64,000 bases of DNA. It comes from Sophora flavescens. Lineage: Eukaryota > Streptophyta > Magnoliopsida > Fabales > Fabaceae. The DNA is taken from assembly GCA_030762895.1 (NCBI GenBank), contig CM061063.1:75265836-75329835 (forward strand), read 5' to 3'. Made by a program: the position numbers and the translations under genes. Positions 53,354 through 64,000 of this stretch are shown piece by piece; the first letter of the stretch is position 1; every line of letters begins with the position of its first letter. A model generated the notes under the pieces. That model made no database searches and was not told the DNA's origin. It was given only the letters and a program-made list of their open reading frames with translations.

Positions 53354-53362
53354 GAAGAGTGA

Positions 53363-54443
53363 GAGAAACTCTTGCATAAGCACAAACCCAACATGTCATC
53401 TTTATGAACATCCAATCACAATATTACAACAAAGAAAAAAAAATGCAGTTGTACATGAGGGAAAAATCAGCTGGTGTCAATCCATATAGACTCTCGTCTC
53501 TCTCTCCTCCCTCTTCCCTCCTCTCTGTCCACCGTCGAACTCAAAATCTGTTCATTACCCAAGAATTTCTCTTTACTGACTATCGATTCAACTTTTTCTT
53601 GGCTTTGCACAAACGCGTTCCTGTAGTTGTTTCACATAATTGATGGCATCTCCCAACACAGAAGCCTTTGTCCATTTACATTCAAATTCAACTTTGTTTA
53701 AGCATATTTCACCACTGCTTTGAAATGGTTACTTTCAGAAGGTTTTACCCTTTTTTTAAGGAGCAGATTGCTTATACCATTGAACAGATTGGTGCACTGT
53801 AAATCCATGGCAGCCTAGTCTTTTTTTTTAATTGAGATCTGAGATAGAACAACAAAATCTATTGAACTATTAATTTAAATGATTTTTAAAAATTGTTTCA
53901 GGCATTCAGTTTGAAGTTGTCATCTTTTTAATAAGAATAATGTTATTTGTTATGAAACACCATCACTGTTGTGGTTGTACATCTCTGTTTCAATGGCGAG
54001 CCTTCTTCCTTTATTATCCAATACCCACAGCTACAACCACCCACGGTCATAACCACCGGGCTTTTGCAAGCATGGAAGCCACAACGATTGTCGTGTCCAT
54101 CATCAACATCCAACATCCAGGCCATTCGGAAATCCTTCGGATCCTTCTATCTCAACAAAACTGAGAACTTACGGTTACACAGATCCAAAAAAAACATTCT
54201 TCTATCTTTACAAAAAAAAATCAGGAAACGAAAAAAAAAAAGGAACACAAAAAATGAATGATAAGATGATAATGGAGTTTTTAGGTGGAAGGAGAAGGAG
54301 AAATGCAAGGATAGGAGGTGGCAGCTTTGTTTTTTTTTTTTTAACAATAAAAATTAAATATGTTAAATTTTGATGAGTTGGCATCCTGTTATTAACGGTG
54401 CCTAAATGTGAGTTGTTGGATTTGTATCATACAAGACTTTTTT
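53363..54443. mobile_element. Mutator-like non-autonomous element with 9-bp TSD
   Basis: The 1,081-bp insert is flanked by GAAGAGTGA (53,354-53,362 and 54,444-54,452). Its ends form imperfect inverted repeats: GAAACTCTTGCATAAGCAC at the left, and the reverse complement of the right end reads AAAAGTCTTGTATGATACA. The empty site is preserved in the other duplication copy at 38,437 (AGGGAAGAGTGATAAC). A 9-bp TSD is diagnostic of Mutator superfamily insertion. The interior has short frames (for example 53,404-53,643) without recognised domains and could hold captured host sequence. Confidence 0.8.
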
Positions 54444-56260
54444 GAAGAGTGATAACACAAACCAAATTCAGGTGGCGCTTGAACCAGGTGACACATTATG
54501 GAAAGCGATTTTTTTTATTTATATTATTATTATATATCCGGCGATAGGGATCCAGCTGCACATCACCCCACGTTGAGGGTTGAGGCGTTACCAAAATAGG
54601 CAAAATAAACCCTCCTCGTACCATTCTCCATAAGTTAACCGCGTGAAGGCAATTTTAGTGCGTATCCACACATATTTATTTTCCTTGACCCAGTCACCTT
54701 CATGCACATTTTTTTTTTTGAAAGCTAATTATTGAGGTTGATTATCATATGGACGTGAGTTTAGTCACGAATAAATTTTATGTCGACTTTTTTATGTATT
54801 GTTTATTAATAAAAGTATATTATAAAATATGAGTTTAATTGTTATACAATTATAATGTAAAGTTTTTTACATTTTCAATCAATCATCAATTACAATATAA
54901 TGAATTTTAAGATAATTAAGATATGAGTCATTTTTTTTATTAACGTAAAAATTTATGATTGAATGTCTTTGTAAAAATATTTTATACTATTGTTATATAA
55001 CAATTCAACTCATAAAATATATATTATTTTTGTTAATTTAATCGATATGTATTGTCAAAGTAAAATTTCGTACATAATTAACCAATCACAAATCACGATA
55101 GGAGTAATTTTTGAAGTAATTAAGATAAGAGTCAAATCCATTAAAAAAATGAGAATCAAATATTTTAAATAATAATATCATAATTTATAATTAGTTGACA
55201 ATATAATATTTTTTTATAAGAATACTATGTACTAATTAAGTCCTATTTTTATATAACTTGTTGATAAAGTGGCTAAAAAACAAAACATAAATTATATTTA
55301 TCATTATTAATTTAAGGACAATTTCTTAAAATAATATATACTTTTTTTGATATACTAAAATAATATATACTTAAATAATTTTACCAAAAGTTTATTTATC
55401 TTTACCCACTATTGTTTCAATTTGTGTCGGCGGATGATATGGTCAGCAGACAGAGCAGCTCTGTCTTTGGATGTTCACATCTTCAATGTGAGGCGTCGAT
55501 TTCGTATTTTCCGTTATTGTTTGATAGTTTGGGTACTGTCCATTGGGGCAATTTCTTTTGCTGTTTAGGATTTTCACCCCGTTTCTTCATAAAAAAGGAA
55601 ATTGGGATTTAATTTAAGGACAAAACATAAGGAATGGTTTTTAGGTATTAATGATATTTTTGAAGAAAAAAAAATCCAAGTGTTTGGTTCAGTGGAGTAT
55701 GACAGAGTCTCGTATCTGACAGGTTGCATGTTCGAGCCTCCACCAGTCTCCTTAGGGTGAGGTAAATGTAAATCCCTTTGTAAGTGCTCATAGAGCTCCA
55801 AGGTTTTCCCTGCCTTGGACTGGGACACCAAGTAGTAAGGGACTCTGACACCTTAAGTAAGTGAATCATAGTTTGAATCCTGACTCTTGTAAACTTAGTT
55901 GGGAGGAGAGAACCCACTTTATGTGCCCAACAGATTTCTCGACAGAGATTAGTTACTGCTAACGGTGGTAGGTATTTCGTACCTATAATACTATTACAAA
56001 AAAGAAGAAGATGAGAAGACTACATGTGTCATTAATGAAAATATAATAAGTGTAATAACCATTGTACATGTCTTGTTTTTAAAGAAAAACAACACTATAA
56101 GTAAATACGAAGAACACTTAGGTAGTGTTCATTATGAGATATGTTTTAATATTCTTCCTACGAGGATCTCAAAACGACAATTGGTATAAAGCATGGTTTT
56201 AAAAATCGGTCCAATATGATCGGTTCAACCGGTTGGATCATGGACCACATACCTCCCCGA
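54444..56260. repeat. Duplication block 2, copy 2
   Basis: Direct-orientation match to 38,437-41,103, beginning GAAGAGTGATAACACAAACC and passing GGCGATAGGGATCCAGCT, GTGAGGCGTCGATTTCG and GGATCTCAAAACGAC. It carries a SINE (55,672) absent from the other copy and lacks several AT-rich stretches present there. Confidence 0.85.
55672..55850 (+). mobile_element. tRNA-derived SINE
   Basis: CCAAGTGTTTGGTTCAGTGG holds an A-box-like region and GGTTGCATGTTCGAGCC a B box, about 50 nt apart, followed by CTCCACCAGTCTCCTTAGGG and CCAAGGTTTTCCCTGCCTTGG. It matches the split SINE at 51,165/53,309. A second B-box-like TTTGAATCCTG at about 55,873 may belong to another SINE next to it. Confidence 0.7.
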
Positions 56261-56582
56261 TCTAGATTGGACTAAAGAATCGAGAAAGCGATCTAATCAT
56301 AAAAATTGGTTAAATCAATGCAAAAACGATTAAATCATCATAAAACATTTTCGGAAATCAACATGTTCATTGTTTCACTTGTCATTTTTTTTTAAAAGAA
56401 TGTACTTTTGGTTCGATTTATTTGGGAGCCAAAGGCTTTAGTCAAACCCAATTCACTAGAGCTGATAGCTCTTACATGAGTACCAAAATACCTAACGAGT
56501 AAGGATACATGTAGGTAGGATACAACCCAGGTAGGCATGACTCATGAGTCATGAGTCCGAATAAGAATACTTTTTTTATTTT

Positions 56583-56888
56583 CCTCTCGATCCACACTCT
56601 GTTTAACATAATAAAATAATAACGGATAAAATTTTCGAGGCAGCTTACGCGGCATGAGATGCTGAGACATCCAAAATGGGACCCAATATTGCAACGTGGG
56701 CGAATCAGAATTGGTTTTTAGATGGAGTGCTTGAGGCCACAAATCTCATATCAAAACATCCTCAGCCACAAAACTAAAACCAAGTTTCTTTCTCTTGCCT
56801 TCTTGTTTTCTTACAAGTGTCCCTTGCTTCTTAACTCACCAATCTACTCCAACCAACCACCTGCAACTCTCTCTCTTACTTATAAAAA
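56583..56888 (+). promoter_or_regulatory. LNK gene promoter region with TATA box
   Basis: A TATA box TATAAAAA lies at 56,881-56,888, so transcription probably starts about 30 nt downstream. The 56,583-56,771 part is duplicated at 48,626-48,827 and keeps ATTGCAACGTGG with an ACGTGG core (G-box/ABRE-like) in both copies. A perfect evening element (AAAATATCT) was not seen between 56,500 and 57,100. Conservation between the copies may only reflect recent duplication. Confidence 0.6.
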
Positions 56889-57454
56889 AATATGTCCTCT
56901 TCCCAAAATCATAGCCGCCTCATATTTTTCAGCTTCCACAACTGAAAAAATACACTAAAGAACACAATAAGCCTATTTTTTTCAACTTGTGTTCATAGCC
57001 GACTTTACTTACTGAATTCTCCAACCGGGTTCATTTGTTTTCATCAAAAAGAATCTGGGTTCTGCTTCTCTCTCTTTCTTCTTCCAGCAAGCCTTACAAA
57101 AAGGTATCTTTCTTTCACATTTTTTTCTTCTTTTATTATTATATATTTATATTTGGAGTATGATTCCTGTCTATGGATGATGTTCCTTATGGAAATTCTG
57201 TAGTTTGAAGAAACTGTGGTTTTTTTAGGATGGGAAAGATATGGGGTGTTTAACAGTTTCTCCAAGTTTTTCTTATTTTTATGTGATTTCACTTTCTATC
57301 ATTTTTTCTTGCTTTTTGGTTTGTGGGTTTTGATTATTTGATAGTTTGGATGTTTCTGAGTCAAAAAAATTCTGCATATTTCCAATTAAAGGTTTTTTTT
57401 TAAAATTTTTTTTCTAATATTCACATATTTTGAACACTTTACAGACTATTTGTG

Positions 57455-60198
57455 ATGGATAGCTACTATGGGTGTAGCATGAATGATTTCCTTGTTCCTG
57501 AAGATCTAGATTTATTGGATAGGCATCCTTCATCAGACACTTGGTCAAAATGGGGACTAAATGCACCTGAAGGTTTTGATTCTCCTAAAAAGTTTTTTAT
57601 CATGGAATTGGAATCAAATGCATCAGAGTTAGAATTCAATTTCACTGATGAAAGTTTCAGTAATGAAATTGAGCTTGAACCTTCTCAATCTCAACATGAT
57701 AAAGATCAGTCTAGCAGTTCAAGTGCATGTGGAGGATTGCTTGAGCAATCGTTTCAACAAACAGCACTTTCATGTGATCAGCCTAATTACCAGCCTCAAG
57801 ACCTATCAAATTTCGAACAGATGGATGACATTTTCTTGTATAACCATAACCTCTGGCACTAATACTTGGTCTTACAATAATATATAGCTTCTGAAATGCT
57901 TTAACCTACAAGTCCAGTGGAAATTGAATTGCTCTGCGGTGTTTTTGCATTCCAAATTTCACCATATTTATCTTTATGATTGGAGACAACACAGTCACTA
58001 ACACAAATATACTTATGGTTCACAGAACTCTATAAGCATGAACCTGTCATAGCATGGTAAGGGCCTCCCCCCTCATTTTCTTTAATAATTCTATTATGGA
58101 AAATCTTATTTTTCATCTTGCATTACACATGTAACACAACTCAACAGAGACATTCAAGTTCACTGGCTTACCATAGGCATGAAGTTAATCCAGTTTAAAT
58201 GACTATTTTTATGTTACAATCTCAACATGATTCACATAATGCAGGGATTCTGTAATTGAAGATCTGTCCTGTGTTGAAGACCTACACAAGTCCTTTTACT
58301 TTTGTCCTGAAAACCCATGCAGCAATACACCTGGTGATAATTCTTATCATTCATTTTAGTGTGAGCTAGTGATTTGAAAAATATATATGACATGGGAGTA
58401 CAGAATATCTAATAACACTTGCTTTCTTCCCACCAGGTGAATTGCAAAAAGATATTGAAGCTTCAAAGTTTGTTCCATGCAACTCAAACTCTAAAGATTG
58501 CTTCGATATAGAGGTGATAATTTTGTCCAGTATTTGAAAGATGTTTTATCTATCATTTGGCTGGTAGTTGCTATGGTTCCCTAATGTCTTTAGTATTTCC
58601 CCCCTTAAATTTATATTGATATTTTGGAGAGAAATAGAGTAAATCATGACTGCATATGATTACTGAAACCCATGGAACTAGCTTTTATTCAACTTTTAAT
58701 GGCAAAGTATGTTTGAGATTGTGTTTCAGGACTTACAGTGTATCATAATCTATTTAATTTCTCTTTAAGGCACTGACAGTGAAAAACTTGTACCCTTTTA
58801 AGCAGTTGAGTAGAGATGAAGCCATGTATGAGCAGTCATCTTTTGAGGAATCTATACTGCAGAATCTTGAGATAGTAATTGAACAGGTGATATGACTAAC
58901 AACTGTAATCCTTGGCATTTGATTAAAAGCAATAATACTTTTTGCTAATTTTATTTTTCCTGTTTCATATGACCAGTTCACTGAGAAGACTCGAATTTCT
59001 TTCCGAGATGCCTTGTACCGCCTTGCCAGAAATACAAAACAGCAGCATGAAGTAGAGAACCTGGATGGAGGTCTTAGCATGCAAACAATGCAAACGGCAA
59101 TGCTACAGGCAGTTCCCAATGAAACCATGAGGTATGTGATCTATATCTGCTGCTTTGTTATGTTCTTTTGGCCTTTTAGTTGCTGCATGTTATGATCAAA
59201 CAATAATTTACATCCAAATATGAAAAGGCTATTGACTTTATAATTTTTTTAACTGATGCACACCGCTAGGAGATGGATGGAAAATATAAAGAAACTTAAA
59301 GGCATTTATTACCCTGGAGGACAACATAACTTCTGCTTGGTTTGGCTTGGCTTGAAAGTTTGAAACTGATAGTTTGGTTTACTACATGACCCAACTGCTA
59401 TCTAACTGCTCCAATACTTCCGTTTCGTTTTCAGCATGAATCATGTCTTCGCTGCAGGATAAACATTCGCTTTTGATTTTCATTCTGATTATATTCGAGT
59501 TATAGAAATAGTATCCATGATAGTCCTGTTCTCTTGTCAGATGTTCCATTTCACTAACACTTGTTGTAGCTCTTATTATAATGTCAACATACTGAGAATT
59601 GTTAGTGTTAAACACAATTCCTGAATAATAGTAGTCCGTACATGCTGTTGGAATACAAGCACTCACACTCACTAATAGTGCACACACACAGAAAGATTAG
59701 AAAGATTGAGACAAAGAGATACACTAAAAAACTTTTATTCATACACTTGCACATACACACTGCACTCCTCTATATGCACACGCTGCACTACACTTACACT
59801 ATATCACATATACACTGCACTATTCACACCACTTCACACTACACTAGCACCTCTATTTATGAGTGCTGTTACACTTCTTCACAATCAAAAAATATTCAGC
59901 TAGTTCACTAACTAACACCTAACCACTTTATTTAACAAACTATAACAACTAACAAAACTAACTAACACCAACTGATTAACTAATCTGAATTACACTTCAA
60001 CACATGCAACACTATTTGGTCCTTGTCCAAGCTATTTAAATATCAAACACCATTAATTGAAATGTTTACTTTGTCTTTAGGTCCGAGGACAAGAAACCGA
60101 TGGAATCAGAGACCAACGGTGTTGACAGAGCAGTTGCAAATCTCATGTTCAACAAGATGGAGATTAACATGCAAGATCTTCCTGTACAAGATCAATAG
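57455..60198 (+). CDS. LNK3/LNK4-type night light-inducible and clock-regulated protein
   Basis: Seven GT-AG exons are inferred. The 5' UTR exon ends at 57,103; coding exons are 57,455-57,837, 58,245-58,333, 58,437-58,513, 58,770-58,886, 58,977-59,131 and 60,081-60,198, totalling 939 nt (312 aa plus stop) with all phases consistent. The N-terminus has LDLLDRHPSSDTWSKWGLNA and PEGFDSPKKFF. The middle has DSVIEDLSCVEDLHKSF. The C-terminal part has LTVKNLYPFKQLS, SFEESILQNLEIVIEQFTEK, TRISFRDALYRLARNTKQ and RAVANLMFNKME. These match plant LNK proteins, which bind RVE8-type MYB factors as transcriptional co-activators of evening clock genes in the nucleus. The length suits the short LNK3/4 branch. 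A GTG just before the ATG is not the start. Orthology to LNK3 versus LNK4 is not resolved. A solo LTR sits in the last intron. Confidence 0.88.
59646..60002. mobile_element. Solo LTR in the last LNK intron
   Basis: The 357-bp insert starts TGTTGGAATAC, ends CACTTCAACA, and is flanked by 5-bp TSD CATGC (59,641-59,645 and 60,003-60,007). The short inverted ends TGTTG/CAACA, the size and the lack of coding sequence identify a solo LTR, probably copia type. It contains CA-rich and CACTGCACT-type repeats. It lies about 80 bp from the acceptor at 60,080 and does not touch the splice sites. Confidence 0.85.
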
Positions 60199-60774
60199 GT
60201 AAATGGCTCATCAAAAGCCTTGAATCCGGCGAAAAAATTTTGTTATTCCCTTCACCAAATATTACAAGGAGATGCCGAGGTTCCGAGATTTGGACAAAGG
60301 GACCAACAAACAGCCGCAGAATCACACATTGCATATGGTGATCCTATAAAGAAGTCTTTCATGCTAGAAGTTTGGTTAGGTAATGTGATAGTGAGTGTCC
60401 TAGTAGTTAAACCAGATAAACCAATTTCCTGTTTTGTGATACAAGAGACCTGGAATTTTTTGCTATTTTGGTTTCTTTGATCTGCATGTATATATGCTTT
60501 TGCACCTGACTTATTTGTATTCTGTGCTTTTTATCCAGTGGCTAGCTTTATTCAGCTCAGTTTTGCTTGGGAGAGTAAATATGTGAATGAATTGATCAAC
60601 TAGCTGTTAGCAAACCTGGGTCAGGATTCTTAGTGGTTTAGCACCTTGATATGTTGCATGTTCAAAAAAATGCTCGAGTTAAAAATTTTGTTCCAACTTT
60701 TTTCGCCTAAATGATGCGGCATTTTTACCTACTCTTGGATGCGTGAGTGGTCCCAGCCACTTTATTTGGAAGAA
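60199..60774 (+). other. LNK 3' untranslated region and downstream flank
   Basis: No further exon was recognised after the stop at 60,198. An 86-codon frame at 60,220-60,480 has no known motif and overlaps the likely 3' UTR. A poly-A site could not be placed. Confidence 0.5.
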
Positions 60775-61040
60775 TGTTTGATAAAAGTAAAAGTGATTTT
60801 GAATATAATTTATTTTGTAAAATTGATTTGGTTAGAATTGAATTTAAAGTGAAGTGATTTATATCGTGATGTTTTTATTTTAAAATAAGTTTGATGTAAA
60901 ATTTAGTATAAATTTTTAACTCTATTCAAAAGCTACTTTTTATAATTTTTAGTCTAAATCACTTGTAAAATCAATTTTACCTTTAATAACTAACCATCAC
61001 AATTTTATTAAAATCACATTTCATAACATGATATCAAACA
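60775..61040. mobile_element. MITE (TGTTTGATA ends)
   Basis: The left end TGTTTGATAAAAGTAAAAGTGATTTT and the right end AAATCAC...GATATCAAACA form imperfect inverted repeats. The interior is rich in AATTGATTTT/AAATCAATTTTA words and shared with the MITEs at 61,251 and 63,563. Confidence 0.6.
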
Positions 61041-61250
61041 TACATTAAATATGCATTTCCGGCCGACACCAGTACTTTTCAGCTCTGCCGTACAAAGATA
61101 TATTTTGTGATTATCTTTAGTGCACTATGTTCGTCGTTCGAATAGGATGCGAAGAAATGCTGAAATAATAAAGTGATTATATCTACCCAAATTAGACCCA
61201 TGGTCATGATTCAAATGTGCGATATATTAACTAAGAAAGTATTGTATAAT

Positions 61251-61567
61251 TGTCCGTTTGATTTAAATTTTGATAAAATTGATTTTAAAAAATTGATTTT
61301 AAAGAAATTGTTTTTGATGAAATTGATTTTGAAAAAATTGATTTATATTTGGTAATGATGTTTTAAAAATGAGTTTAAAAGAATGATTTGTGTTTGATTG
61401 ATAAAAGTAAAATCATTTTTAATATGTGAATATAAAGAATTTTATGGGTCTCACATCAAGAATCAATTCTACTCAACAAAAAAAACTATAAATTCTTGCT
61501 TTTATCGAAATCAATTCTATCCACTCAAGAAACAATTATTTTTAACGGAACTTTGTAATCAAACACA
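61251..61567. mobile_element. MITE of the same group
   Basis: The left end TGTCCGTTTGATTTAAATTTTGATAAAATTGATTTT and the right end ATCAATTCTATCCACTCAAG...GTAATCAAACACA are inverted relative to one another. GGGTCTCACATCAAGAATCAATTCTACTC is shared with the copy near 63,720. Confidence 0.6.
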
Positions 61568-61764
61568 TGGTAATGCTCAAACTTGAACTTCAACCGTACA
61601 AAAGAAATTTTGAGGCTCATACTGCGGTTTGCCGCCGCAAACCCAAATGGGTACTCAACCTTCGTGGTTAATTTGCAGTGTACGGGTGACGAGTTAATTA
61701 TTAACTATCAACTATTCGATATAGGTACTAATCATAAATTTATAAATAATAAAAAAATAAGAGT

Positions 61765-62590
61765 GAAGGTCCAAATTGCTTCCTTAAAATTTTAAGGGAC
61801 CTACTTTTAGTCCTTGAAAAATATAAATTAATTATTTAGTCCTTCAAATTTTTAAAACAGGACATATTAGTCCTTAGATTTAGTTCTGATATCTATTTAT
61901 TTGTTTATGTATCCCATTAACCATTCTATTTGGCTCGTTAGTGGTCCTGCGTAACTTATAACAGTGGAAAACAAATAAAAAATGAAAACCATGCACAATT
62001 TTAAAATTCAAATAACTGAAATTATGCACTTTTTTTTCACTTTTCTTTTTCACTCCTCTTTACTTTTTCACTTTTCGAGGATTAATTTGGACCTTCACTC
62101 AAAGAATAAAGCCTCAAATTGGGTCCCTAAAAAATTTGAGGAACCACTCATAAAAAAAAATAATATTAACCACTTAGTCATTCAAATCTACAAATACGGG
62201 ACACATTAGTCCTTTTTTCCATTTTTAATGTCTGTTTACTTGTCTATATGTCTCGTTAATCATCTGTCTAACTTGTTAGTGATTATGTGTAACCTATAAC
62301 AAATTTCCAAGGTGAAAAAATATATATATATACACACTTTTCAGGTGTATGTTTTAAAATTTTACACGTTTTTTTTTCTCACTTTCGTTCATTTTTTCGT
62401 GATGGAAATTTATCATATGCTACACTAACGAGTCAGACATGATGATTAATGAGACACATAAACAAGTGTATGAGGTGGAATAAGTAACTAATGTATTCAT
62501 GTTTATAAATTTAAGTGAGTAAATTGTTAATTTATTTTTTGGAGACCAAAAGCGGGTCCCAAAATTTTGCAGCGACTAATTTATGCCTTT
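61765..62590. repeat. Degraded MITE-like region with TTAGTCCTT repeats
   Basis: Two related direct segments contain GGGACC...TTAGTCCTT and GACATATTAGTCCTT or GACACATTAGTCCTT words, around 61,795-61,880 and 62,130-62,220. A complementary phrase GGACCTTCACTC (62,089) mirrors GAGTGAAGGTCC (61,761). This suggests an inverted-repeat element, but its ends are not sharp. Confidence 0.45.
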
Positions 62591-62597
62591 TAGGCAC

Positions 62598-63319
62598 GGT
62601 TTGGTTTGTTAAAAATGCTAGCGTTTAGCGTTTAGCGGATGGAGAATTAGTCCCGTTTGACAACCATTTTTAAAATTAGCGTATATCGTTTTTTTACTAG
62701 CATATAACGTTTTTCCAGACACTACTTGAAATAGCGTTTGAACTTATAACATATAGCGTATAACTTTTTCTTCCATTTTTATAATTATTAATTTCTTACT
62801 TATTTTTCACTAACAAAATAAAATATTAATATAAATCTTTAATATTGATTTGTTAGAATTAATATCACTATTTAAATTTATACTTAAGATAAAAAAATAG
62901 GAATTATATTTTTATTTATAAAAACTCATATAAAATTCATATCAATATCATTTTTTTTACTCCATATTATTTATAAAAAATAACTAAAACTAAATAAATA
63001 TTAAAATTAAAATTTAATATTTTAATCTTTAAAATGATAAATAATTTAAAATAAATTAAAGTGTTAAATTGATAATTATTTAAAAATAAATAATATAAAT
63101 AATATACATAAAAATACATATATATGACTTATATAAAAAAACCATGCAAACATGTCCTTTTATGTAATTTTACATTAATCAGCTAGTCCAACCGCTAGTT
63201 TTACAAAACACTTCAAATTCAATCTGCTATCCGCTATACTTTATGCGCTGGTTTATCCGATATCCGTTAGCTTATCCATTATCTTATCCGCTATCCGTTA
63301 ATTTTTACCAAACAAAACC
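62598..63319. mobile_element. Large MITE with GGTTTGGTTTG ends
   Basis: The left end GGTTTGGTTTGTTAAAAAT and the reverse complement of the right end GGTTTTGTTTGGTAAAAAT are imperfect inverted repeats about 720 bp apart. Subterminal words (TTAGCGTTTAGCGGA at left, TCCGCTATCCGTTA at right) repeat at both ends. No coding sequence; superfamily and TSD undetermined. Confidence 0.6.
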
Positions 63320-63365
63320 TTACTCTAATAAGAAACTAGTGTAAAGAAAATAGTGACATTATCCA

Positions 63366-63368
<3 letters not shown>

Positions 63369-63427
<59 letters not shown>
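63369..63427. repeat. (AT)n microsatellite
   Basis: About 29 TA dinucleotides. Confidence 0.98.
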
Positions 63428-63429
<2 letters not shown>

Positions 63430-63562
63430 ACATTTCACTCCGAACTATTATATTCTCACGCTACTCTTTTGCCTCACATGGTGCTAGGACGGTAGGACCC
63501 ACGACCCAACGCACCAACCATTGCTTCCCTCAACTTCCCTCTTTGCTGCCATAGTCTTCGTT

Positions 63563-63836
63563 GGGTTTTGATTTTGATAGAATTAATTTTGAAGAATTGA
63601 TTCTCATAGAATTGATTTTGAAAAAATTGATTTGTGTTTGATAATGATATTTCAAAAGAGGGTTGAAAAGAATTGATTTCGTTTGGATGCTATAAGTAGA
63701 ATCACTTTTAATGTGTTGTGGGTCCCACATCCAGAATCAATTCTACTCAACAGAAAAGTTAGCTTGTTTCCACTCCGGAATCAGTTTTATCCACTCCGAA
63801 ATCAATTCATTTCAACGCATTTTTGCCACTAGTGCA
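63563..63836. mobile_element. MITE fragment interrupted by a CACTA element
   Basis: Sequence with TTTTGATAGAATTAATTTTG and GGGTCCCACATCCAGAATC parallels the MITE at 61,251-61,567. It is cut at 63,836 by the CACTA terminus; its other end is outside the window or lost. Confidence 0.55.
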
Positions 63837-64000
63837 GAAAAGGGATTCCACGTCGATTATTTATGGCTTTCCACATCGGTTTTCAAACTGATGTGGAAAC
63901 GACCGATGTGGTTTATTGCCACTTTACACATCGGTCATAAAACCGATGTGTAAAGTATATTTTAAACAGCGGTTTTCTTTTAACCGATGTGGAAAATTAA
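63837..64000. mobile_element. Terminus of a CACTA (En/Spm) transposon, continues beyond the window
   Basis: The insert begins CACTAGTGCAGAAAAGGG, the typical CACTA terminal inverted repeat. Subterminal copies of CACATCGGTTT / AAACCGATGTG follow in both orientations (at least six between 63,880 and 63,996), as expected for transposase-binding subterminal repeats. The rest of the element is outside the window. Confidence 0.88.

Noticed and set aside
57452..57862. Reading LNK as a single-exon 136-residue protein ending at 57,862
   Set aside because: A GT donor at 57,838 and downstream exons continue the conserved LNK sequence in phase; the extra residues before the stop are intronic. The GTG at 57,452 is not a start.
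60220..60480. An 86-codon frame downstream of LNK
   Set aside because: It lies in the probable 3' UTR, has no known motif, and the gene already ends in phase at 60,198.
61583..61795. A 70-codon plus-strand frame between MITEs
   Set aside because: No motif, no codon bias and it runs into repeat sequence.

Overview
The window is plant nuclear DNA, most likely from a legume. The evidence is the transposon mix (Athila-like Ty3/gypsy and Ale-like Ty1/copia LTR elements, tRNA-derived SINEs, hAT/Mutator-type MITEs, Helitron and CACTA ends), spliced exons with GT-AG introns, long AT microsatellites, and one gene of the plant-specific LNK clock co-activator family. The legume assignment is inference. 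No rRNA, tRNA or CRISPR array was seen. Positions, target-site duplications (TSDs) and LTR mismatches were read by eye.

Region 1 (about 1-22,030) is a nest at least four deep. An old, repeat-rich element or satellite-like block ("Z", about 1,060-3,330 and 20,430-22,030) was invaded by a minus-strand non-autonomous LTR element ("C2", about 3,330-5,572 plus 20,185-20,429). C2 was cut by an Athila-like gypsy element ("B", 5,573-20,179, TSD ATGGT). B was split in its gag by a 5-kb non-autonomous relative ("D", 13,127-18,108, TSD CAATC). LTR mismatch counts fall from B to D, in line with the nesting order.

Region 2 (about 22,030-36,590) holds a few unassigned or candidate host exons and a young Ale-like copia element ("copia A", 23,626-35,103, TSD GTATC). 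A second copia element ("copia B", 26,175-32,762, TSD TGCCT) lies inside copia A's integrase. Both coding regions are broken.

Region 3 (about 36,590-56,770) is a direct tandem duplication. Each unit consists of block 1, block 2 and a roughly 200-bp upstream segment of the LNK gene. The two units were later loaded with different insertions. Unit 1 received an RPA1-like/Helitron fragment, a third non-autonomous gypsy element ("E", 41,780-45,890) and a poly-A retroposon. Unit 2 received a Mutator-like element with 9-bp TSD and a SINE split by a solo LTR. Only unit 2 is followed by the gene.

Region 4 (about 56,770-64,000) is the LNK3/LNK4-type gene on the plus strand (coding exons 57,455-60,198, 312 aa). 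A 357-bp solo LTR with TSD CATGC sits in its last intron. MITEs and the terminus of a CACTA transposon follow.

The best candidates for something undescribed are two. First, the B/C2/D/E group has a non-autonomous branch whose only protein looks like a gag C-terminus fused to multiplied copies of the protease-RT linker, with Cys clusters and WDPGG motifs. Second, paired GC-rich motifs (TCGCGAGGCGA, two copies 6-10 nt apart) occur in the gypsy LTRs and, in the same sense orientation, in the untranslated leader of an unrelated copia element.
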